Assembly (NCBI GenBank): GCA_034664125.1
Contig: JAXDIG010000046.1
Span: 124,001 to 188,000, forward strand
DNA length: 64,000 bases
Source: JACVRW01 sp034664125
GTDB lineage: Bacteria; Actinomycetota; Thermoleophilia; Solirubrobacterales; Thermoleophilaceae
Direction: 5' to 3'
How positions within the stretch are numbered: position 1 is the stretch's first letter; each line of letters begins with the position of its first letter. A model generated the notes under the pieces. That model ran no database searches, was not told the DNA's origin, and saw only the letters and a program-made list of their open reading frames with translations. The translations under genes and the position numbers were made by a program. Shown piece after piece: positions 8,332-17,312 of this stretch.

Positions 8332-9861
8332 GTGGCGCTGACTCGCAGAGGACTATTTGGAGCCGGCGCGGCCGGAGCCGCCGGCCTCGGGCTGGCCGCC
8401 TGCGGCGACGACTACTTCGAGCCGGCCACGCGCCACGCGAAGGACGCGCCGAACGCGCTCATGCTCATCACGGACTCGACGCGCTTCGACTACATTCGCG
8501 CCTTCAATCCGCACAGCCGCGCGAAGACGCCCAACATCGACGCGCTGGTAAAGGACTCGCTCTCGTTCTCCCTGGCCGTGCCCGAGGCGATGCCCACGGG
8601 CCCGGCGCGCCGGGCCCTGCTCACCGGGGTGCGCTCCTTCCCCTACCGGAACTACGTGCCGACCAAGGGGCTGCCCATCGGCCCCGGGTGGATCCCGATC
8701 CCCGACCACTACCCGATCGTCACCGAGGTGATGGGCGAGGCCGGCATCCAGACCGCCTACTGCACCGACAACCCGTTCCTGATCGGCCCGCGCTTCGCCA
8801 ACTTCCGCCGCACGGTCGACTGGGTCAAGCCGAGCTTCTCGCAGGGGGCCTACCGCTTCCTCAACAAGCCCTTCAAGCGGCTCGCCACGCGCAGCCAGAT
8901 CGAGCGCTACCTGCTGCCGGAGCTGTCCGACTCAGTCGAGGTGGGTCGCCTGCGCTCGATGGTGGGCTGGAACTCGATCTACCGCGACAACGAGCGCCAG
9001 TACCCGACGGCCCGGGTCGTGCGAGCGGGCATCAACCTCGTGGACGACCTCAAGAAGAAGCGCCCGTTCTTCCTCGGTGTGGACGCCTTCGACCCGCACG
9101 AGCCCTTCGACGCCCCGCGCGTGTACCAGTTGGCCGCAGGCAGCCCGAAGGGCATCGAGGTCAGTCAGGGAATCACTCCGATCCAGCCGTTCGAGACGCC
9201 CTACTCCTGGGTCGTGCACGTGAACCTCAACGACGACAGCATCGAGCGAGTGCGTGAGCTGTACGCCGCGGAGATCACCTTCGTCGACCAGTGGATCGGG
9301 CGGCTGATGAACAAGCTGGCGGACGAGAACCTGCTCGACGAAACCGTCATCTACTACATGTCGGATCACGGCCTGACGCTCGGCGAGAACGGCGTGATGG
9401 GCAAGGCCGGCGCCCGCGCGCAGTGGCACATCTACCACGTGCCCGCGATGATCCGGCACCCCGAGGGCAAGCTCGCCGGCCAGACGAGCGACTTCTTCGC
9501 CTCCACGCACGACGTGTCGCGCACGCTGCTGTCCTTCATGGGCGTGCGCGCGCCCGGAATGGTGGAGGGGGAGGACCTCTCGGTGCTGTTCGACGGCCGC
9601 GAGCCGCCCGAACGCCGGTACTTCACCTCCTGTTACGACAACTACCTGCTCTGCGGCGACCGCGACTGGTTCCTGCTGTCGGACAGCGAGGGGCGCCGCA
9701 AGCGCCTCTACGACAAGCGCAACGACCCGAAGGAGCTCCACGACGTGGCCGCCGACCACCCGCAGATCGTCGACCGGCTCTGGAGGGTGCTCGAGGACGA
9801 GGCCGGCGGCACGCTGCCGCAGTTCGGCGCGTCCGGCGCGAGGAGCGTGATCGGGGGGTGA
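8332..9861 (+). CDS. Tat-exported lipoprotein of the sulfatase/alkaline-phosphatase fold
   Basis: A 509-residue protein with a twin-arginine motif (T-R-R-G-L-F-G, residues 4-10) and a lipobox ending at Cys24, so it is probably exported folded and anchored outside. The rest matches the type I sulfatase/phosphodiesterase fold: Asp48 in T-D-S-T-R, T-P-N-I-D-A-L, the P-x-R-R-A-L-L-T-G nucleophile loop, and S-D-H-G-L-T-L-G late in the protein. The residue at the sulfatase Cys/Ser position is Thr89. Formylglycine formation is therefore impossible, and phosphate-ester chemistry is more likely than sulfate release. GTGA overlap with its paralogue downstream. Confidence 0.8.
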   Translation: MALTRRGLFGAGAAGAAGLGLAACGDDYFEPATRHAKDAPNALMLITDSTRFDYIRAFNPHSRAKTPNIDALVKDSLSFSLAVPEAMPTGPARRALLTGVRSFPYRNYVPTKGLPIGPGWIPIPDHYPIVTEVMGEAGIQTAYCTDNPFLIGPRFANFRRTVDWVKPSFSQGAYRFLNKPFKRLATRSQIERYLLPELSDSVEVGRLRSMVGWNSIYRDNERQYPTARVVRAGINLVDDLKKKRPFFLGVDAFDPHEPFDAPRVYQLAAGSPKGIEVSQGITPIQPFETPYSWVVHVNLNDDSIERVRELYAAEITFVDQWIGRLMNKLADENLLDETVIYYMSDHGLTLGENGVMGKAGARAQWHIYHVPAMIRHPEGKLAGQTSDFFASTHDVSRTLLSFMGVRAPGMVEGEDLSVLFDGREPPERRYFTSCYDNYLLCGDRDWFLLSDSEGRRKRLYDKRNDPKELHDVAADHPQIVDRLWRVLEDEAGGTLPQFGASGARSVIGG

Positions 9862-11423
9862 GCCGCCGCGGTGGCTTGACCCGCCGCGCGCTGCTGCGCC
9901 GGAGCGGCGCCACGGCCGCCGGCGGGGGGTTGCTGGCGAGCCTGGCGAACCCGGCCGCGGCGATGGCCGACCGCTTCGGCGGCAAGCCGGGGTCGAGCGC
10001 GCTGCTGGTGGTCCTGCCCTTGGTGCGCTCCGACTACGTGAAGGCGTTCAAGGGACCCTCGGGCACCGACACGCCGAACCTCAACGAGCTGACCGGCAAG
10101 TCGCTGCGCTTCGACCGCGTGACCCCGGAGTGCATGCCCGCCCTGCCGGTGCGGCGCACGCTCGTGACCGGGATGCGCTCCTTCCCGTTCCGGTCATGGA
10201 AGCGCACCGACGGCATGCCGGACGTGCCGGGCTACAACCCGGTCTGGGACTGGCAGCCGGTGGTGACCGAGACGATGCGCCAGCGCGGCGTGCGGACCGT
10301 CTACATCACCGACAACCCGATCTTCGACGGCCCGCGCTTCTCCGACGTGCGCCGCCCGGCCGGCACGCCGCCGGACGCGTCGTCGGCCGGCGGGCTGAAG
10401 GCCGAGATCGCCGCCATCGAGCGCCAGTCGGCAGCGGCCGAGCGCACCTTCCGCGCCGGCATCAAGGCGCTGCGCGAGCTCGACGGAAAGGACCCTTACT
10501 TCCTCGCCATCGATCCGTTCGATCCGGTGGACGCACGCGAGGTGCCGCCGATCTACATCAAGCCGGGCAGGGTCGACCAGCAGGGCATCGGGCCGATGAA
10601 CGGCAGGCTCGTCGAGCTGAAGTTCGGCCGTGACGACATCGGTGAGCTGCGCGCCGCCTACCGCAAGCACGTCGAGCGCGTGGACGAGTGGGTCGGCCGG
10701 CTGATGGACGTCGTGCCGGACGACGTGTTCCTGTTCATGCTCGGAGACGTCGGCATTGCCCTGGGCGAGCACGACTACGCCGGGCGCGGCACCCCCACGT
10801 CGCACCGGCTGTCCTACGAGATCCCCTACCTGATCCGCCATCCCAGAGGGGAGAAGGCCGGCGACGACGTCGACTGGTACGCCTCCACGCACGACGTGGC
10901 CCCGACGCTGCTGTCGTCGATGGGCCTCACGATCCCGGGCAAGATGCGCGGCGAGGACCTGACGCAGCTGTTCGACGGTGTCGACCAGGAGGACCTGCCC
11001 GAGCGGCCCTTCTCGATGACGTGCAGCGGCTCTCTGATCGTCGTGCGCGACAAGCGCTGGCTGATGGTCGCCGACCGCGAGGAGATGGAGCGGCGCCTCT
11101 ACGACGACGACGAGGAGGCCGACACCGACAACGACGACAAGCGCTACGACGACGTGGCAAACGACGAGCCCGGCGTGCTGACCGACTTGTCGCTGGCGGC
11201 GCTGACGGTCGCCGGCGGCACGCTGCCCGAGTTCGGCCCCGACGGGGCCCTGCGCCCGCCCCGGCAGCGCGGCGACGACGACATCGACGACGACGGCATC
11301 CCGAACGACTGGGATGCCGTGGACAACGAGCACCCGGACGACGACGACGATCCGGGCGACATCAAGTTCGACGGGCGCGATCCCGAGGACCGGACCGTCG
11401 CCCCCAAGGCCGGGCGGCGATGA
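9858..11423 (+). CDS. Degenerate sulfatase-fold paralogue with Tat signal and Asp-rich C-terminus
   Basis: A 521-residue paralogue of the preceding gene, started at the GTG overlapping its stop. The N-terminus has T-R-R-A-L-L and a hydrophobic stretch ending A-A-A-M-A, a Tat-like signal. The fold is kept but the active site is not. The nucleophile position (Thr89 in the paralogue) is Ala95, the first metal-binding Asp is Pro54, and the late Asp-His pair is Asp-Val. The C-terminal 60 residues are very Asp-rich, with a D-I-D-D-D-G-I-P-N-D pattern like calcium-binding thrombospondin type 3 repeats. It is probably a non-catalytic partner. ATGA overlap with the transporter gene. Confidence 0.78.
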   Translation: MSRRGGLTRRALLRRSGATAAGGGLLASLANPAAAMADRFGGKPGSSALLVVLPLVRSDYVKAFKGPSGTDTPNLNELTGKSLRFDRVTPECMPALPVRRTLVTGMRSFPFRSWKRTDGMPDVPGYNPVWDWQPVVTETMRQRGVRTVYITDNPIFDGPRFSDVRRPAGTPPDASSAGGLKAEIAAIERQSAAAERTFRAGIKALRELDGKDPYFLAIDPFDPVDAREVPPIYIKPGRVDQQGIGPMNGRLVELKFGRDDIGELRAAYRKHVERVDEWVGRLMDVVPDDVFLFMLGDVGIALGEHDYAGRGTPTSHRLSYEIPYLIRHPRGEKAGDDVDWYASTHDVAPTLLSSMGLTIPGKMRGEDLTQLFDGVDQEDLPERPFSMTCSGSLIVVRDKRWLMVADREEMERRLYDDDEEADTDNDDKRYDDVANDEPGVLTDLSLAALTVAGGTLPEFGPDGALRPPRQRGDDDIDDDGIPNDWDAVDNEHPDDDDDPGDIKFDGRDPEDRTVAPKAGRR

Positions 11424-13159
11424 GCGCAGCGGCGGAGCCGGCGGCCGAAACCCGCCGCAACCCGTCGGCCGAGTTCCTCTACGCCAACAAGTGGCGGATC
11501 TTCGGCGTGATGATGATCGGCTGGGCGATGTCCCTGCTCGACATCTCGATCGTGAACATCTCGATCCCGAAGCTCGAGGAGGAGATGTCCACGGACGTGG
11601 GCACGGTCACCTGGGTCATCAACGCCTACAACCTGATGTTCGCGGTCCTGCTGGTGTCGATGGGCCGGCTGGCGGACCAGTTCGGGCGCAAGCGCTTCTT
11701 CATCATCGGCCTTACGGTCTTCACGATCGGCTCGGCACTGTGCGCGGTGGCGTGGTCGGTCGAGTGGCTGATCGTCTTCCGCTTGATCCAGGGCGCCGGG
11801 GCCGGCATCCTCGCGCCGCTCGGCTTCGCGATGACCGTGCTGGTGTTCCCACCCGAGCAGCGCGGCCGGGGGCTGGCGCTGATCGCGGTCGTGGCGCTGG
11901 TGTCGTCGGCACTCGGCCCGGTGCTCGGCGGCGTGCTCATCGAGGTCGCGAGCTGGCACTGGATCTTCCTGATCAACATCCCGTTCGGGGTGCTCGGCGT
12001 GGTGCTCTGCCTGCGCTGGTGGCCGGAGACGTGGGATCTCAGCGCCGGCCGTCAGGTCGACGTGCGCGGCATGCTGCTGCTCGGCGCCGCCGTCTTCTGC
12101 CTGATCGTCGCCCTGGTGGAGGCGAATCCATTCGGGGGCGACCTGCCGCTCTGGCTCAGCCTGATGCAGGCGGCGATCCTGCTCGGCGCCGCCTTCGTCT
12201 GGTGGGAGCGGCGCGCGCCCAGCCCGATGATCACGCCCGGGCTGATCGCCAACAAGCAGTTCCGCAACGCGAACCTGGGCATGCTGTTCTTCGGAGCGGG
12301 CGCGATCGGCAGCCTGCTGCTGCTCTCGCTGGTGTTCACGAACCTGTGGGGCTACGAGCCGATCGAGGCGGCCGCGGCGCTCGTCCCAGTCCCGCTGATG
12401 GGCCTGCTCGCGTGGCCGTTCGCCGCCCGCGTGGCGGACTCCAAGCCACCCGGGGAGATCGCCCGCCCGGCGCTGATCGTGATGGCCATCGGGATGCTGT
12501 GGGTTTCGTTCTTGCCCTCAACCGCCGGCGACGCCTGGGCGTATATCCGCATCCTGCCCGGCCTGCTGATGATCGGCGTGGGGATGGGAATCGGCTTCCC
12601 GGCGCTGAACGTGGGAGCGATGGGCGCCGTGGCCGGGCCCGAAATCGGCCTGGCGTCCGGGATCCTCAACACGGCGCGCCAGCTGGGCGCGGCCATCGGG
12701 GTCGCGCTTCTGATCGCAACCTTCGGCGGGGCGATGCACGCGCACATGTCGTGGTTCGCCGACGACGAGATCGAGGACATCGTGGACGACTGGGACATGC
12801 CGGCCCCGATGGCCGGAGCGGTGATCCAGTCGACGCTGCACGACTACACGGGCGGCACCAAGGACCGCTTCAAGCCCAAGCCGGGCTTCGACGAGGAGAT
12901 CATCCGCCAGACCGCCGGCTCGGCGCGCGAGGGCTACGCCTGGGCGTTCCGGCACGCCGCGCTGCTGGTGCTCTCGGTGCTGCCGCTGCTGGGCGCGCTG
13001 CGCCGCACGCCGGCCCAGGCACGCGCGGAGTTCATGGCGCAGATGCAGGCGCAGCAGGGCGCGAAGGCCGAGCCGGAGCCCGAGCCCGAGCCGCAGCCAC
13101 GCGGCGACGGCGCCGACGGCGCGCCGCGGGCATCGCCCGTCGAGAACCCCGCGACCTGA
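11420..13159 (+). CDS. MFS exporter, DHA2 (EmrB/QacA-like) family
   Basis: Proton-driven efflux permease of 579 residues with about 14 predicted membrane helices, the DHA2 layout. The helix 2-3 loop motif G-R-L-A-D-Q-F-G-R-K-R is present, as is the V-L-G-G-V-L-I motif-C-like stretch in helix 5. A large hydrophilic, acidic loop near residues 445-500 and a Pro/Glu-rich tail are unusual additions. It is coupled by ATGA to the two sulfatase-fold genes, so it may export a substrate or product connected with them. Actual substrate unknown. Confidence 0.85.
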   Translation: MSAAAEPAAETRRNPSAEFLYANKWRIFGVMMIGWAMSLLDISIVNISIPKLEEEMSTDVGTVTWVINAYNLMFAVLLVSMGRLADQFGRKRFFIIGLTVFTIGSALCAVAWSVEWLIVFRLIQGAGAGILAPLGFAMTVLVFPPEQRGRGLALIAVVALVSSALGPVLGGVLIEVASWHWIFLINIPFGVLGVVLCLRWWPETWDLSAGRQVDVRGMLLLGAAVFCLIVALVEANPFGGDLPLWLSLMQAAILLGAAFVWWERRAPSPMITPGLIANKQFRNANLGMLFFGAGAIGSLLLLSLVFTNLWGYEPIEAAAALVPVPLMGLLAWPFAARVADSKPPGEIARPALIVMAIGMLWVSFLPSTAGDAWAYIRILPGLLMIGVGMGIGFPALNVGAMGAVAGPEIGLASGILNTARQLGAAIGVALLIATFGGAMHAHMSWFADDEIEDIVDDWDMPAPMAGAVIQSTLHDYTGGTKDRFKPKPGFDEEIIRQTAGSAREGYAWAFRHAALLVLSVLPLLGALRRTPAQARAEFMAQMQAQQGAKAEPEPEPEPQPRGDGADGAPRASPVENPAT

Positions 13160-13160
13160 G

Positions 13161-14108
13161 CTAGGGCTTCGCGCCCGCTACGCAGGCGTGCGCCCGTTCC
13201 CGCACCAGCGGGTCCGGCGGCTTGACCCAGATGATGGTCACCCGCCCGAGGCGGTCGACGACCGCTTTCGTCCCCGCGACCCTGCGGCGTATCCTCGGCG
13301 CGTTCTCCCGCGCCCGCGCCGGGTCGGCGTAGAAGGCGAAGAACGCCAGCGCACCCTTCCCGCTGGGAGAGAGCTCGAGATCGGGAGCGGCCTGGTTGCC
13401 GAGCTCGGGTCGCACGGGGACGGTCGGCACTCCGACCGCGTCAAGGCAACCCTGGAGCGCATGCGCGTGGAACGCGTGGCGGCCAAGCGTTAGGCCGACC
13501 ATGTCATCAGGCACTCCCCTGCCGGGCCGCGGGCTTTGGAAGGCGACGGCTCCGGTGCGGTCGCCAAAGCGGCGCACCTCGAGGGGGTACGAGCGCAGCA
13601 GCTCGCGTGCGTCCTCGAAGGCCAGGCCGATGACCCGCGGCATCCGCCTGCCGGAGAGGCCCCCGGCGATGCCCGTGCCGCCGACGACCCGCCGCCCGGC
13701 GACCGGGCGGCGGAGCTGCACGTAGAGGGACCGGTAGCGGATCTCCTGGGTGCATGCGACATGGCGATCGGGCGTGTCGATCGCGACGACCTCCCCCTCA
13801 TCGACCGCGATGCGGATCCGCGACGCCGTCTCGGTGACCCTTGCCCGGCCGTCACCGCGGCGGCAGCGGCCGCTCTCATACACGAGCTTGAGCCTGTCGA
13901 GATCGCGGCCGACGGACAGCAGCTGCCACTTCGCCGGCACGCGCTCGACACGGCAAGCGATGTCACCGCACTTCGCGTTGAACTCCGGCGGCTCCTGGCC
14001 GAACGCAACCGCGGTCGCCGCAAAGGAGGCGACCAGGGAAAGCACAGGCGCGACCAGTGCCAGTGGCAGCACTTGCCTCATTCTGATCGGTGAGGCCATC
14101 GTCTGCAA
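13161..14108 (-). CDS. Exported protein with a PASTA-like segment
   Basis: A 315-residue protein with an N-terminal hydrophobic segment that looks like a signal peptide or anchor. In the middle, M-P-R-V-I-G-L followed by a D-A-x-x-L-L helix and a G-R-G-V-P-D-D segment resembles one PASTA repeat, a domain usually found in penicillin-binding proteins and Ser/Thr kinases. Four Cys in the first half may form disulfides. The start is uncertain (TTG at 14108, or ATGs at 14099 or 14081). Convergent with the exporter, 1 nt apart. Function unknown. Confidence 0.6.
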   Translation of the reverse strand: MQTMASPIRMRQVLPLALVAPVLSLVASFAATAVAFGQEPPEFNAKCGDIACRVERVPAKWQLLSVGRDLDRLKLVYESGRCRRGDGRARVTETASRIRIAVDEGEVVAIDTPDRHVACTQEIRYRSLYVQLRRPVAGRRVVGGTGIAGGLSGRRMPRVIGLAFEDARELLRSYPLEVRRFGDRTGAVAFQSPRPGRGVPDDMVGLTLGRHAFHAHALQGCLDAVGVPTVPVRPELGNQAAPDLELSPSGKGALAFFAFYADPARARENAPRIRRRVAGTKAVVDRLGRVTIIWVKPPDPLVRERAHACVAGAKP

Positions 14109-14277
14109 TCCAGCCCACCCCCCGGCCTTGGTCGCATATCGGCCACCATGCGGCGAGAACCCGCCCCGGCGGAGCGGAAGACTCGCAGGTGGCGGCGGGT
14201 TGGGTCGCTATGCAGCCAGAACGCGGCCCGGCGGCTCGGCGGGCGTGGGGTGGGCCGAGTTGTGGGTGCCGCGGCCG

Positions 14278-15720
14278 CTAGACGCCGGCGCCCACCGGCG
14301 CCGCGTGCGCCAGCCGCTCCTCCACCAGGGCCACCAGCTTGGCTGCCGACTCCTCGGCGGTTTCCTGCTCGGTGTCGATCAGGAGCTCGGGCGAGCGCGG
14401 CTCCTCGTAGGGGTCGGAAACTCCGGTGAACGACTCGATTTGCCCCGAGCGGGCGCGCTGGTAGAGGCCCTTCACGTCGCGGCGCTCGCACTCCGTCACG
14501 GATGCGCGCACGTACACCTCCAGGAAGCGCTTGCCCATCCGCGCGCGGGCCGCTTCGCGCGGCTCGCGGAAGGGCGACACCGCCGCCACGAAGGTGATCA
14601 CACCGTTGCGGCTGAGCAGGTCCGACACCCACGCGAGCCGGTTCACGTTCTTGTCGCGGTCCTCGCGCGAGAAGCCCAGGTCCGCGCTCAGGTTCTGGCG
14701 CACGTCGTCCCCGTCGAGCACCTCTACGCGGTGGCCGAGGTCACGCAGCTGCCCGGCGGCCAACCTGCCGATCGTCGACTTGCCCGAGCCGGACAGCCCG
14801 GTCAGCCAGACGCAGAGCCCATCCATGCCTCGGACCGGTGCGGCGAGCGTGCCGTACGCGATCGGGCCGAGGTTGGGGTCGCGCTCGTAGAGGTCGAACG
14901 CCCGGAAGGAGCTGAACAGCCGGTGATCGGGCCCGTGGTAGTCGGATGAGCCCGTGGTCAGCAGGTCCAGCTCCGCACAGCGATCCGCCAGCAGCAGCAC
15001 CTGCTCCTCGGTGTGCGTCGTGTAGAACACCTCGACCCCGTCGAGCCCGGCGGCGCGGTAGCGGCCGATCGCCTCCAGCACCTGCCGCTCGTCCTTGATG
15101 TCCCAGAACGGGTGCGCCCACACCGCCACGCCCGCCGCCTCGTGGATCCAGGCGATCGCCTCCTCCACGGTCGGGTGTGTGCGGGCCACGTAGCCGGGCT
15201 TGCCCTGGATCAGGTAGGCCGGGATGAAGGAGGAGACGTCGGCGTGGCCCTCGGCGGCCAGCCGTTCGGCGTTCGCCGGATGGGCCAGGACCGCGGCCGC
15301 GAGGTGCGGGCGCCCGACCGGCTTGCCGGCCGCCTTGCGGGCCGCGATCGGTCCCGGGTCCACCTCGAACCCGAGCTCGTTCAGGAGCGCCGCCATCGCG
15401 TCGGCGCGCCGCTCGCGGTCCATGCGAGCGTCCAGCAGCCGCTCGCCCAGCAGCCGGCTGCGATGGTCGATCCCGTATCCGAGCACGTGCAGGTCCTCGT
15501 ACGGGCCGTCGACCGCCGAGATCTCGGTGGCGGGGACCACCCGCACCCCGTGCAGCGCGCCGGAGGCGAGCGCCTCGTCGACGCCGTCGATCGTGTCGTG
15601 GTCCGACAGCGCCAGCAGCTTCACGCCCGCTCCCGCGGCGTTTTCGACCACTTGGGCGGCGGACAGGTCGCCGTCCGAGTGCACGGAGTGGGATTGCAGG
15701 TCGAAGGCGGGCGCGCTCAC
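14278..15720 (-). CDS. PHP-domain phosphoesterase fused to adenylylsulfate (APS) kinase
   Basis: A single 480-codon frame. Residues 1-298 form a PHP domain of the TrpH/YciV type: His11-x-x-His14-S-D-G, a later S-D-H-D-T, A-H-P-F, and S-S-D-Y-H. Residues 299-480 form a complete APS kinase: P-loop G-L-S-G-S-G-K-S-T, the S-R-E-D-R-x-K-N-V segment, and F-T-G-V-S-D-P-Y-E-E-P. The kinase makes PAPS from APS and ATP. PHP relatives of this type include a 3',5'-nucleotide bisphosphatase acting on pAp, the by-product of PAPS use, so the fusion could couple PAPS synthesis with pAp removal. An internal ATG at 14826 could also give free kinase. The GTG start has a -10-like TACCCT 8 nt upstream. Confidence 0.87.
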   Translation of the reverse strand: MSAPAFDLQSHSVHSDGDLSAAQVVENAAGAGVKLLALSDHDTIDGVDEALASGALHGVRVVPATEISAVDGPYEDLHVLGYGIDHRSRLLGERLLDARMDRERRADAMAALLNELGFEVDPGPIAARKAAGKPVGRPHLAAAVLAHPANAERLAAEGHADVSSFIPAYLIQGKPGYVARTHPTVEEAIAWIHEAAGVAVWAHPFWDIKDERQVLEAIGRYRAAGLDGVEVFYTTHTEEQVLLLADRCAELDLLTTGSSDYHGPDHRLFSSFRAFDLYERDPNLGPIAYGTLAAPVRGMDGLCVWLTGLSGSGKSTIGRLAAGQLRDLGHRVEVLDGDDVRQNLSADLGFSREDRDKNVNRLAWVSDLLSRNGVITFVAAVSPFREPREAARARMGKRFLEVYVRASVTECERRDVKGLYQRARSGQIESFTGVSDPYEEPRSPELLIDTEQETAEESAAKLVALVEERLAHAAPVGAGV

Positions 15721-15728
15721 GCGGGCAC

Positions 15729-15734
15729 AGGGTA
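15729..15734 (-). promoter_or_regulatory. Putative -10 element, leaderless start
   Basis: TACCCT on the minus strand, 8 nt before the GTG of the PHP-APS kinase gene, with no ribosome site. It fixes the GTG at 15720 as the probable start. Confidence 0.5.
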
Positions 15735-15752
15735 CAAAGTCGCAGGGCCGCC

Positions 15753-17312
15753 TTACTCGATCGCTATGCCCTGCCGCATCGTGTTTTCCGTGACCACGCG
15801 CGGCTCTGTGAACTGCAGCAGGTAGTCCGGCCCGCCCGCCTTCGCGCCGATGCCGGAACGGCGGTTGCCGCCGAACGGCTGGCGGCCGACCATCGCTCCG
15901 GTGATGCCGCGATTCACGTACAGGTTGCCAACCGGCAGCCGCGCGGCCACGCGTTCGACCGTCGCCGGGTTGCGCGAGAACAGGCCGCCGGTGAGGGCGA
16001 AGGGCAGCGAGTCGACGATGTCGCAGGCCTCCTCGACGCCGGCCACGGTCGTGACCGACAACAGCGGGCCGAAGACCTCCTCGCGGTTCACCTGCGACTG
16101 CTCCGGCAGGTCGACGGCGATCGCGGGCGGGCAGAACCAGCCGCTCTCGGGCACCGGGGTCGCGCGCGCGGCGATGCGCCCCTCGCGCTCGGCGATCTCG
16201 GCGTACCGCAGCACGCGCTCCTGCGCCTCGCGCTCGATCACCGGCGGGACCTCCGTGGCGAACTCGTCGGCCTGGCCGACGCGCAGCACCTCGGTGGCCC
16301 CGGCCAGCCGCTGCACCAGCGTGTCGCTCACCGCCTCGTGCACGAGCACCCGCGCGGCGGCCGAGCACTTCTGGCCGGCGTACGCGAAGGCGGACTGCAC
16401 GATCGCCGGGACCGCCTCGTCGAGATCGGCGTCGGCATCGACGATCACGCAGTTCTTGCCGCCCATCTCCGACACCACCCGCTTCACGTGCCCCTGCGCC
16501 TCCGGCGTCTCAGCCGAGTCGCGCAGGATCTCCAGGCCGACGGCGCTCGAGCCCGTGAACGCGATCACGTGCACCCGAGGGTCGCGCACGAGCGCTGCGC
16601 CGGCGTCGCCGTGGCCGGGCAGCAGGGCGAGGGCATCGCGCGGCACGCCGCCCTCGTGGAGCGCGTCCACGAGCGCGGCGGCGCTCGCCGGGGATTGCTC
16701 GGCCGGCTTGAGCACGGCCGCGTTGCCCGCCGCCAGCGCGGCGGCAGTCATTCCGCAGGGGATCGCCAGGGGGAAGTTCCAGGGCGCGATCACCGCCGCC
16801 ACGCCGCGCGGCGCGTAGCGCATCCGGTTGCGCTCGCCCGGCACCTGGATCAGCTCGCGGCCGCTCTCCAGCTCGACCGCCCCGGCGGCGTAGTACTCGA
16901 GGAAGTCGATCGCCTCGCACACGTCCGCGTCGGCCTCCGGCCAGGGCTTGGCGCACTCGCGCACCTGCAGCGCGGCCAGCTCGAGCCGGCGCTCGCGCAG
17001 CCGGGCGGCGGCGCCCCGCAAGGCCCGCGAGCGCTCGGCCGCGGAGCGCCCGCCCCACTCGCGAAAGCCGCGCTGCGCCGCCTCCACCGCGGCGGCGGCC
17101 TCCGCGGCGCCGGCCCGCCCGGCCCGCGCCACCAGCCGCTCCGGCGAGCCGGGGTCGGTGGAGTCCAGGCCGGCGTCGGCACCGCGCTCGCCGCCGATCA
17201 GCACCGGCACGGCCAGCGGCAGCTTCGCGTCCAGGTCGCGCAGCGCCTCCAGCAGCCCCTCCCGCACCGGGGCGCGGCGCAACTCGAGGATCGGCTCGTT
17301 GCGAAAGCTCAC
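15753..17312 (-). CDS. pruA: L-glutamate gamma-semialdehyde (P5C) dehydrogenase
   Basis: Second step of proline breakdown: oxidises glutamate semialdehyde to glutamate with NAD. The 519-residue product shows the aldehyde dehydrogenase core: I-A-P-W-N-F-P, F-T-G-S, the general base in V-S-E-M-G-G-K-N, the nucleophilic Cys in A-G-Q-K-C-S-A, and N-R-E-E-V-F-G-P. The GTG start overlaps the proline dehydrogenase stop (GTGA), so the two are co-translated. In many bacteria the two activities are one PutA protein; here they are separate polypeptides. Confidence 0.92.
   Translation of the reverse strand: MSFRNEPILELRRAPVREGLLEALRDLDAKLPLAVPVLIGGERGADAGLDSTDPGSPERLVARAGRAGAAEAAAAVEAAQRGFREWGGRSAAERSRALRGAAARLRERRLELAALQVRECAKPWPEADADVCEAIDFLEYYAAGAVELESGRELIQVPGERNRMRYAPRGVAAVIAPWNFPLAIPCGMTAAALAAGNAAVLKPAEQSPASAAALVDALHEGGVPRDALALLPGHGDAGAALVRDPRVHVIAFTGSSAVGLEILRDSAETPEAQGHVKRVVSEMGGKNCVIVDADADLDEAVPAIVQSAFAYAGQKCSAAARVLVHEAVSDTLVQRLAGATEVLRVGQADEFATEVPPVIEREAQERVLRYAEIAEREGRIAARATPVPESGWFCPPAIAVDLPEQSQVNREEVFGPLLSVTTVAGVEEACDIVDSLPFALTGGLFSRNPATVERVAARLPVGNLYVNRGITGAMVGRQPFGGNRRSGIGAKAGGPDYLLQFTEPRVVTENTMRQGIAIE

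Noticed and set aside
8332..11423. Calling the two proteins sulfatases with formylglycine chemistry
   Set aside because: The first has Thr at the key position and the second has Ala, so neither can carry formylglycine.
13161..14277. An inverted repeat suggested by CCACCCC/GGGGTGG motifs in the gap 14109-14277
   Set aside because: Matches are short and compatible with base composition; the 169-bp gap contains nothing else I can name.
14278..14826. Treating the APS kinase as a separate gene
   Set aside because: There is no stop or clear ribosome site at the internal ATG, and the linker is in frame; a fused protein is simpler.
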